From contig NC_060106.1 of the NCBI RefSeq assembly GCF_021155765.1, positions 16,766,031-16,830,030 on the forward strand: a stretch of DNA of 64,000 nt. The letters are read 5' to 3'. Made by a program: the position numbers and the translations under genes. The notes beneath the pieces are model-generated. The model was not told where the DNA came from and made no database searches. It saw nothing but the letters and a program-made list of their open reading frames with translations. Shown piece after piece: positions 1-8,256 of the stretch (position 1 is the stretch's first letter; the number at the start of each line of letters is the position of its first letter). Source of the stretch: Diprion similis (Eukaryota > Arthropoda > Insecta > Hymenoptera > Diprionidae).

Positions 1-3000
1 AAACAATCCACAGAGCATATTTCAATTTTTCGAACACAGACACAGATCGAGAAAATGTTGGACAGCTTCATAGTAAAATTGACAGTTTGAAATTTGAAAT
101 CAAACTGAAAGACTTGGATATTAAGAATTGTGGAGAAGAGAATGCAAAGTTTAAGGCACAGAACATCGGCCTTCGGGCAGAAGTTAAGAAACTTGAGATT
201 GAAATTGAGAAACAGAGGTCTGCCATTTACGCCCTTAAGGAGCAAGCCAAATACTTGAAAGAAAAAAGCTCTGATGCTGATGCGGCTCAGAAAGAAGTTG
301 TTAGGTTGAAAGCATGTCTTCAACAATGCCACCAGTAAGCAAATTTAGTTGAACACTATAATCGTGGCAATTCTTAAAGAGCAATGTTGAGCACCAATTA
401 CACAAGATGATGAAAAAAACTTGGCTTCCTATCAATGCGAGCTTCTGAAGCTTGAAATAAAAAAAATTAAAACCGAATCTAATGATTTATTATTATCGTT
501 ACAGAATACAAACACTCATAACTGGTTCACAAGCCGAAGTAGACAGAATGCTCAGCGAATCACATGACAGAGAATCGCTTATCACATATCTCTCCATAAT
601 GAAACGGTAATTATGTACTAAAAAACTATCCGAATTCAAATAATCAAGTTATATCTCAAACATCTATAAGAATATTTACTTAAATGGATCATTGCAGGGA
701 AATGAGCTGCAGCTTACAGAGACGCAAGGAAATCCGAGAAAGAGTCAGAAAGCTACAAGAAGAACTCCTTGTTGTTAAATCTGAGCGAAATGATCTTATG
801 CGGAAAGAAAGTAAATTCAGGTATAAACTTTTCGTGTTAACTAACAGTTTCTGGTTATTTTTATTAGAAATAATGATTCCCTTTTGGGTTAAATGATGCA
901 TCTACTCGCTGTCTGGCAATTTGCTCTTGCATACAATATTTTAAATAATATACATTATATATAGTACGTTTGCTTCTTTGTGCTTTTGCTGTATCCTCTT
1001 CTTTCACGCTTCCTTCTTACGCTTTTCAACCATTCTATTCCTTGTCCTTTATTACTCATGACACACATTCTCTCATTACATAGATTCCTGTCTTTGTTTC
1101 TGTCTCGCATAATCTACATAGTTTTTTCCCTTCTTCCATCTCCAGTATCTGATTGCGCCCCATTTCTTTCCTAGTCTAAATCTTTCTATTATCTTATTTT
1201 TTGTCCCTTAATTTTCTCCTGGAAGTATCTTGGAAACTTTTCTGTTCTCCACCTTTGTAGTCTTTGGTATACGTTGACTCCACCAGTCTACTTTCTCTTT
1301 CTTTTTCTACTTCCAGTACTCCATTTCTCCATAATTCCGACGTGTTTTCTCTTTTGTCGTCTCTTCCTTCTGCCTCCCATCTGCTCAATCTTAGTTTTTG
1401 TATAGTTCATCCCTTGCTTCTCCTAGTCTGGTTTCTGTTCAACTTTCTTTATCCATCTCCCTCCTGCATTGTCTGAGTATTGTATTTTCTGACCTCTTTA
1501 TGTTTTCTCCGTACTCTCTCTCCTGCCTGTACAGTAATCTTTCCACGTTTACCTCCAGTTCCTTATATTACGACAGACATATTATGCCTTTCTTCCAGTC
1601 TATCCTTTTCTTTTCAAATCTTATCCATAATCTTTCTGAATCCCTCCCTACTTTTTTACCTGTGTATTTCCATACCTCGTTTTTCACTCCATCCATGCCT
1701 GTACTCTTGTTCTTTTTCAGCTTTTTGATTGTCACCTTAGTTTCTTTTCTTTTAGTATTTTCTGTCTTGCTCATTTCCGTGTCAATCCTTTCCTACGCCT
1801 GTTGTTTCTACTTATCCACTGTTATAATCGTTAATTGTTAATCAGGCTCTGCAATTATTTGCAATATATATTAGTCATATTCAATCAACATCAAAAATAT
1901 CATTTGTGTTCCAGACAATTGGAAGCAAACTTGATTCATTGCGAGAACGAGAAGAAATCGTTGGAATTGAAACTCGAAGAACTCAAAAGTCAACTTACTT
2001 CGAATACCACATTGCGAACCAGCGAAGACATTCAACGATATATTGCCGAAAGTCCAGCTCCAGAAAGCATGAAAGCTCCTAAGAAGCGTGCAACAGTACC
2101 TGCTAGCATCGAATTCGATGTTGAAACAGTAATTTCAGTACAAAGTTATATTTTACCGAGCAATAGCTCGGGTTTTTTGTAAGAATACGAAATATACATA
2201 ATTATAATGTAATTTAAGGACGATTCACCAACTGTCATCCAAAGTCCAGCTTTACGGAAACTAAGGATATTGAAGAAATCAGTGGTAAAACCTGATACCC
2301 CTGAACTCAACCCTACGGTAATTTTATTTTACACAATTTTATTCACAACTAGTTTATGATTGTCACTCAGTTTTTGTAGAGCTATGAAGTATGATCTATG
2401 ATTCAAGTTTCAGCAGTTTTCAGAATTTAAAATTTTCAAGAATCGACCTACATGTATAATCTTTTATTAGCAGTTTGGAAGTTTATAAGAATATAACTTA
2501 CGTATAATATACATCATATTCTACAAGGTCGAGGAAAAACCCCCATTCAGATGACTTACATATATTCATAATGTAATTTTAGGACGATTCACTAAGTACC
2601 ATTCAGAGTCCAACTTCGAGGAGAATGAAGATATTGAGGAAACCAGTGGTAATATCTGATACCTCCAAACCCGATACCACGGTAATTTTGTGTTACCAAA
2701 ATTCATTTATAACTAGTTTATGTGCACCCAGTTTCTGCAGAGCTATGAAGTATGATGTCTCTTGGATTCAAGGTTCAGTCTCCAACATATGCAATGCGGA
2801 ATTTGATTTTTTTTGGCCTTTAATGTCCGTTAAGTGTGCATTATTTAACGTATTATTTATGTAAAGCCTTCGGCATGCAGTCAAAAGTCTGGTGATGAGG
2901 CATCGTCGCCATATCAACCTCTCAAGTCTCAAGGTGTTGGCATGTACTCGATATTGAGTCAGAGTAGCAGAGTGAGGCCCTCGAGTTCAAGTCTCTCGAT

Positions 3001-3346
3001 TTTGACAAAAAAACCAAGACTTGATCTTTCACAGGTACAGAATATTTATTTTCACTCATGAATATACGTCTTTCTATGATTTCTCATTATTTCATATATT
3101 ATCACCAATGAATTTCATACTTTATAAGATGATGTTTGTCAATTTTTCTGATCTTAGAAAGGGGCGAAATCTAAGGACCTGCAGTACGACGGTTTTGGTG
3201 GACATTCAAAAGTCGATGACTTTCCGAGTCCGATTTTAAAGTGTAAGAAAAAGAAGAATAACTTGATGTCAGTCAGAGTTAAACGGTCTAAGACTAGTGA
3301 TGACAACAACAAAAAGCTAGATAAATTTTTTATTGACTTAACGTAG
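1..3346 (+). CDS. TRAIP: TRAIP (no poles) E3 ubiquitin-protein ligase, 3' part, 8 exons
   Basis: TRAIP is a nuclear RING E3 ligase acting at stalled replisomes and on DNA-protein crosslinks. The window starts inside the gene, so the N-terminal RING is missing. Exons read: <1-334 (frame from base 3), 505-606, 698-820, 1915-2128, 2219-2317, 2583-2681, 2888-3034, 3158-3346. All have GT/AG borders and join in one frame of 434 residues plus stop. Exons 1-4 encode a long coiled coil rich in E, K, L and Q, as in TRAIP. The fourth contains the family's ESPAP motif followed by a basic stretch and FDV, which aligns with the vertebrate protein. The last exon has GFGGHSK (human GFDGLGGRTK), then a basic VRVKR segment, and ends NKKLDKFFIDLT, a PIP-box-like tail. 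Exons 5 and 6 are tandem copies of one 99-nt exon. Intron 3 carries an antisense retrotransposon remnant. Family assignment is strong. The acceptor of exon 7 is the least certain junction. Confidence 0.88.
965..1790 (-). mobile_element. Degenerate non-LTR (LINE) retrotransposon remnant, antisense in TRAIP intron 3
   Basis: On the minus strand, 1774-1568 encodes a reverse-transcriptase segment with KKLKKNKSTGMDGVKNEVWK, the fingers motif of insect non-LTR elements (consensus K..ATGiDGI.nE.wKyg), followed by WKKGII. Lower coordinates on the same strand, in shifted frames, give RLGKKWGAIRYW and then a YVDYARQKQE segment around 1180-1060. These match the usual C-terminal RLGneMRg..YW..CRLC..E.ET region of such elements. 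The polymerase core between them (about 1560-1440) is mostly missing, and several frameshifts and stops are present, so this is a dead, internally deleted copy. It makes the intron about 1.1 kb and strongly pyrimidine-rich on the plus strand. Confidence 0.75.
2185..2785 (+). repeat. Tandem duplication of a 99-nt TRAIP exon with flanking intron
   Basis: Exon 2219-2317 and exon 2583-2681 are both exactly 99 nt, phase 0 at both ends, and encode related 33-residue peptides: DDSPTVIQSP... and DDSLSTIQSP..., each followed by a basic RKLRILKK/RRMKILRK stretch and ending ...T. The similarity extends into introns on both sides: ATAATGTAATTT before each acceptor, and GTAATTTT plus AACTAGTTTATG and AGCTATGAAGTATGAT after each donor. 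The offset is 361-364 bp. This is therefore a genomic segmental duplication of about 230 bp per copy, not convergence. Both copies keep intact splice sites and reading frame, so they may both be included or be alternative. Confidence 0.85.
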
Positions 3347-4011
3347 GAAGATTTCATTATATTTTTAACTGTATATACATAAACGAGCTGTTTTATCATC
3401 ACCGGTGAAGTTAGGAGACTGAAGCAAGCCATTTATGTTACTTAATCTATATTATTCAATCTATACCCAATAGGGAATATGTTTATATAATTTTTCAATC
3501 TCAATTATAGGTTTTTATATTTATTTAACAAGCGATTTGGAAGAAAATTTTGCTACACGTGATTCCGAGTTCGTTAATAATCGTGCAAATCGCCAACGTA
3601 TTTCAATTACATGCAACCCGTGTTTCATATATTACTCCAAGATTATTACCCTGGCATAATGCGATATCTGCCAAAGTTTGTGGTCAGTTAAAATGCAACC
3701 AGTCGGTAATCCTGGCGGTGGCGTCGTCCTGGTGGCGATTCTACGAATTAGATTTGCCGCAATAGAACGGGCGGCAGTGATTATGAATCGTGAAAAACGG
3801 CATTGTTTTGACGCCAGAAATTAACCCTTCGTTGTCACATATTGTATTATTTATTCTTTACGTACGCACAAGGTTTAGCATAAAATTCTGGTCACGATAA
3901 TTAAATAAAAATTAGAAAAAAAAAAACGAAGTATCCAATCAAATGTTCAAATTCAGCACGAGTAAATCAAAACTAAATTACAACCGAGCTGAAGAGAAAT
4001 AAACGTTAAAA
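3347..4011. other. TRAIP 3' UTR and intergenic spacer
   Basis: 665 bp between the TRAIP stop and the next start codon. The only canonical plus-strand AATAAA I see is at 3904-3909, 558 nt after the stop. It could serve a long TRAIP 3' UTR. A short open stretch at 3550-3765 shows no recognisable protein and I treat it as chance. The last 60 bp before 4012 (A-rich, no in-frame start) are likely the 5' UTR of the next gene. Confidence 0.5.
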
Positions 4012-4864
4012 ATGGTGATGGGAAACCGAAATCTGTCAGAGAACCAGGCAACCTTTTATCCTCCTTCTTTAAATCCTGCATACATGGGTGCTCATCCGCC
4101 AATTAAAGTCGGCGGTTCATCCTACGAAGGAGGAACAGTGAGCTATTTCCAAAATTACAGAAACGAGACTCTGTCCAGGTTTTCGGTGAGCCTTTGCACT
4201 TATGACACTCAATGAATATAACGATTGACAAATCTAATAAATCAATGTTCCAAGAAAGATGCCGCCTTACGAATGGGGACTGCAAAGCACCCCTTACAGT
4301 CCAAGACCGGATTTAGTCGCTGCCGCGAAAGTTCGTGACTACAACAGGTCGTTATCGGTTCCACGAAATAACGTCACAACGATTGATGCAGGACGCATGC
4401 AGGAAGTCGATGATCTGTACAAGGTGAGACAGTGGTGCAAAAATATATACTTTGCAGGATATTCAATTCGAAATACTGAAGGTTAAATCAATGGGGGAGT
4501 TTAATGGCCCAAAAACGCAGACACTTGACTCGAAGATTTAGGCTTGGTACCGGGCTCGTCCTCTGGCTGTTCAGGATTCATGAATTTCTCTCTACAGGGC
4601 GTACAAATGCATCGTCAACAGTACAAGGACCATACAGGATCCCTCCACCCGTTGAGCTTCTTCAAAGCGGACGAGTACGCGTTCCAGTGTTCCCCGACAC
4701 TGATACCCTCCTACTTTTCCAAGTATCCGGAAACCTACACGGAGTACAAACGACCTCCTGTCGTCCCTCTGACCTTTGAGAGGGCGTCCAAGACCCCGTA
4801 CATGCCCGAATTGGCCTTCCCGGGAATTTATTCTCCTGGCAACTGTATCGCCTACAAACGATAA
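4012..4864 (+). CDS. Uncharacterised 201-residue protein, 3 exons
   Basis: Exons 4012-4185 (58 codons), 4259-4423 (55 codons) and 4598-4864 (88 codons plus TAA) join in phase 0 with donors GTGAGC and GTGAGA and acceptors AAAG and CTACAG. The start ATG follows AAAA in a good insect context. The protein is rich in Pro, Tyr and Ser, has no signal peptide, membrane segment or coiled coil that I can see, and ends in a segment with many Y/F-P pairs (YFSKYPETYTEYKRPP, TPYMPELAFPGIY). I do not recognise the family. Small Pro/Tyr-rich proteins of this make-up include sperm-tail microtubule-inner proteins, but that is only a suggestion. The gene is closely flanked: TRAIP upstream in the same direction, CIB downstream convergent. 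The clean phase-0 structure and lack of stops support a real gene. The short second intron acceptor (caagaaag) is weak. Confidence 0.72.
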
Positions 4865-5277
4865 TCTTTGGTTGTTTACGAGAGAAGAATCTCTGAGGGG
4901 TAGGAATTCACGTGCTTTGACAGGGTAAAGAAATTTTTGATTTGATTTTGTCATAATTTAATACACATATGATATATAATAATTTTTATCCAAAAGCCAA
5001 TTGCGCAATCAGAGATTTTTAACGAATTACCCTGACTAGAATACGATTTTGATCGACTTACTGTTGCAGTTTTCAGTGTATTTTAACGACATTTGAACGG
5101 TAATTACGAACTAATACTGTTGAATTTATTAAACGTTGGCACTTTTCAAAACTTCGTATGTTATTCATGACGTTCATTAACACGTAGTAATTCAATCCAC
5201 GGTCCTCTCGTAGAATTCCGTTCCAATTGATGTGCTCGTTTCTTAATTATACCCACGATAGTCTGCTTTCCTCGTAG
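4865..5277. other. Convergent 3' UTR region between the 201-aa gene and CIB
   Basis: 413 bp AT-rich spacer between two stop codons facing each other. It should contain both 3' UTRs. No other open frame or repeat of note. Confidence 0.5.
5125..5133. promoter_or_regulatory. Overlapping polyadenylation hexamers on both strands
   Basis: TTTATT at 5125-5130 reads AATAAA on the minus strand, about 150 nt past the CIB stop. ATTAAA at 5128-5133 on the plus strand lies about 264 nt past the stop of the 201-residue protein. They overlap by three bases, so the two transcripts probably have overlapping 3' ends. Confidence 0.5.
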
Positions 5278-6402
5278 CTAGGGCATAAATCTGAAAGTGA
5301 GCGTGAACTCTGGCATCCTGGAAACGATGTGGACGAACTCTTGAGGGGCTACACTTCCGGTATGGTCCATGTCCATCTCTTGAAGTACCTATAAAATATC
5401 CGGGAAAAAGCCCCTTGAATATATGGAAAATCTTTTACAGTTTAATCGTGAATTATACGGCTCGATAAATCTTGGAAGAAAACTTAACTGCAATTAATTA
5501 TGTCACAAAGGGATAATTGATGCAGATATATGCACATATTTTTAGATTTTGGTATACATACATACTGCAAGTCTATGTACTCACCGCTTGGGCAATGTAC
5601 TCGGAACTTGGCCGATCAATTCGAGGCTCGCTGTTCTCGTTTAAACCAGTTAATCTCTCTATAGACTCGATCAAATCGTCAAGCGACAGCTGATTATCGC
5701 CATCGAAGTCTGAAAGGGCACAGAAATCATTCGGATGTTGAAAAGGTTCGATTAGAAAAAAAAAAATCATCTATGCACAAAGTCGCGACCTCGTGAGATT
5801 GTTTTTTGAAATACCACCTGAATTATTCTCCATTTAAATTAATCTATAAATATTAAATACATATATCGATTAAGACCGCCTTAACGACAATGATGATTAC
5901 CGAAAATTCGAAATGCCCAAGCGGCTCGGACCTCCTCCGGGCAATTTTCTGAAAGTGCAGAACACAGGTCGAGAGTATCCTCGAAGCTAAAATGACCGTC
6001 TTGTTCTGAAGAGAAGACCCTCATGATTGAATCGCGGAAAGGATTGTGCTGAAAATGTGACGAAAGAAGATTAAATAAACAATGATGGGCTTGTTGTTGA
6101 CAAATAAAATGCAATAAATATACGTAGCTAAATATTTCATACCCTAATCGCTGGAAAAATCTTGACAATGTCTTCGACAGGGAATCTATATTTAAAATCT
6201 TCTTGCAATTCTTCTGGTCCTAAGGTTTTGAAGAGCTTGTAAATGCTGAAAAAAATACGTTTTCCTTATTCCAATGTCCCACTGTTGACGAGAACGCGTT
6301 TTCGACTTACTGCATGATTTCGGCTTTCGTTAAAAAAGTCAGCTGGCAATACTCCTCCAGCTTTTCCTGGGTAATTTGTTTTGTACTAACTGAGCTCCCC
6401 AT
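5278..6402 (-). CDS. CIB1: Calcium and integrin-binding family protein (CIB), 192 aa, 5 exons
   Basis: Small EF-hand regulator that in animals binds integrin alpha tails and several kinases. Exons in transcript order: 6402-6311, 6245-6143, 6048-5901, 5709-5585, 5388-5278. Every junction is GT/AG and the total of 579 nt matches the usual 187-191 residue family length. It starts MGSSVS, an N-myristoylation signal (Gly2, Ser6), followed by LTFLTKAEI, as in CIB1. Residues near 66-114 (NPFRDSIMRVFS ... FSFEDTLDL ... AFRIF) are the degenerate second EF hand region. The third loop is DFDGDNQLSLDD (residues 115-126), with Asp rather than Glu at position 12, as in human CIB1 where this favours Mg2+. 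The fourth loop is DMDHTGSVAPQE (162-173), with Glu at 12. The C-terminus FTLTFRFMP replaces the FxxxF hydrophobic tail. It looks closer to CIB1 than CIB2, but insect subfamily naming is not certain. Confidence 0.93.
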
Positions 6403-6640
6403 GATTCCAGATTTCTGAGAATTAATCGAATCTCAAATTAGCCACCATTAACGGTTAACAGTCTCCATTCTCTCGGACAAAGGTTCATAATATCCGCAAC
6501 CCAGCTATAATTTCTTCACTTACTTGTCAATTTTTCAAAGTCTCTTTCGAGCAGACAATTTAGACCAACTTTTCCCCCGTTCGAGCAATCAATTGTTATG
6601 CGTCACCTGGTATAATTACGATTGTTAAAATACCACCTTA
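6403..6640 (-). promoter_or_regulatory. Probable 5' UTR and promoter-proximal region of CIB
   Basis: Sequence immediately upstream (on the minus strand) of the CIB start codon. No upstream in-frame start is apparent and no clear TATA box. The boundary is a guess. Confidence 0.3.
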
Positions 6641-6901
6641 TCATTTTAACTTCTTGTTTATCGCACCGCGGTGAGCGTCAAAAGGTTATTTTTTCATTGT
6701 TGTTGAAAACTTATTGTAAAACGAATCGTTAACAATTTTGTCCATTTTAATATTCGACTCGAACTGATAACAGATCTAATATTTTACACCGTTTGATCAT
6801 TCCACTCTCTGCATTGATTTCAAAGAAAAATCGAGAAAAAGAATTCACAAGTACAGTAATTGCGTGTTTTTTCAGCACGTTCGCGTCAACAACTCCACCT
6901 T

Positions 6902-6923
6902 GTGACGCAACACGTCATGACGT
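6902..6923. promoter_or_regulatory. CRE/bZIP-type palindrome upstream of CIB
   Basis: ACGTCATGACGT at 6912-6923 is a perfect 12-bp palindrome made of two TGACGT half-sites, and it is preceded by GTGACGCAA (6902-6910), a C/EBP-CRE composite-like site. It lies about 510 bp upstream of the CIB start codon. Binding is inferred from motif resemblance only. Confidence 0.4.
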
Positions 6924-8217
6924 ATTTGTACGTATGTGTACCAGAGCAACAAGGCACACTATTGATACGAGTGTATTTACACATTGCAACATGTGTGATA
7001 CAAACCTTACCGTTAAAAAATATGCTTGATGTCTCCCATGAAAAATGTCTACACACTGCCGGACACTATGCGCAACAAGCCTTAGTCAGTCAAGAGAGAG
7101 AGAGAGAGAGATATCAGGCCGGTGTGATAATCTATATCTCGAAAAAAAACCACACAAACAGGCACGTTTACACACATCCTCGCTGATTCGTAATCTACGT
7201 GGTTTTTATTCGCAAGTCCATACGTCAAATACGCGAGGTGTTTCACCTGCGTGTTTTTCACTTTGTTCTTTGATCCAATCGAACGAACCATGGGCTCCAC
7301 AGTGTCTGATAAGATCTTATCGCGGCGGTTCGTTCATATCTGACGAGTGAGATTACAAGTGTGTTTTACATTGACTCACCGGCGATTCATTCGCTCGGGT
7401 TGAATAGCAGGAACGAGCTGATGCCACACACTCACAATCAGTTTCCCGGTTTGTCTTCGTCTATTGACCGAACGAACGTTACCGGTTTGTAGAGAGGATA
7501 AAAGTCGAGGTCGTGAAGCATGCTGCAGACTCTGGCTACGAGCCACACCGCAAGTGCCTCTGCAGCTCGGCTCGTAACCACGTTTTTCGTGAAAAACCTA
7601 CTGCAGCAGTTCTGAAATAATTCAAAGACCACTCTAACGAGTATCGGATTAATTTGCATTCAAAAGGTCACTTTACGGAGCCGAGGAATTAGAGGAATAT
7701 CATTCCGAAATTTCCTGTTCGGCTCACACGACCGGGGCTTATCTGGAAATCGTATGGACGCGGTATTTGATCATTCGACCGCACGGCCACTTGAAATAAT
7801 TATTAGTAACCGAATACGGGGAATTTTCCACTCGACAGCGAATGCGCTGCAGCTTGCACATATCGGTGCTGGAGTTTGAATTAATTTATTAACAACCAGG
7901 GATTATTGGCATTTCAATCAAATGCTAATAACTTTTAAATTTATGCGGAAGATAATAGAGGGAAAGTTAGAAACCACACCCGGTCCAATCAGTCGGATAA
8001 TTAATTCACCGCATTCGGTTAATTACTTTTGCATAAAAATTTTAGCATTCAATACACGCGAGAGGTTCTCGCTGTTGGAAATAAACGCGAAGAAAATTGT
8101 ATCAATGAACCAACATATAGAGGTAGAAACGAACAACAACGACAAAACAAAAAGAAAGAATTGAGAGCTCGATCATCGCGAAAGCGGAAAAACTCTACGG
8201 ACCAACAAAGTCGATAA

Positions 8218-8256
8218 GCCGTTCCGATTTGCGATATCGCTTCGCTGCGGAACGGC
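8218..8256. repeat. Nested perfect stem-loop
   Basis: GCCGTTCCG (8218-8226) pairs perfectly with CGGAACGGC (8248-8256). The 21-nt interior holds a second perfect palindrome, GCGATATCGC (8231-8240). Function unknown. Confidence 0.6.

Noticed and set aside
1264-1841. Ser/Leu/Phe-rich plus-strand frames inside TRAIP intron 3
   Set aside because: They are the antisense of the degenerate LINE copy on the minus strand.
3550-3765. 71-codon plus-strand frame between TRAIP and the next gene
   Set aside because: No ATG context, no similarity, and it lies in the expected 3' UTR/spacer.
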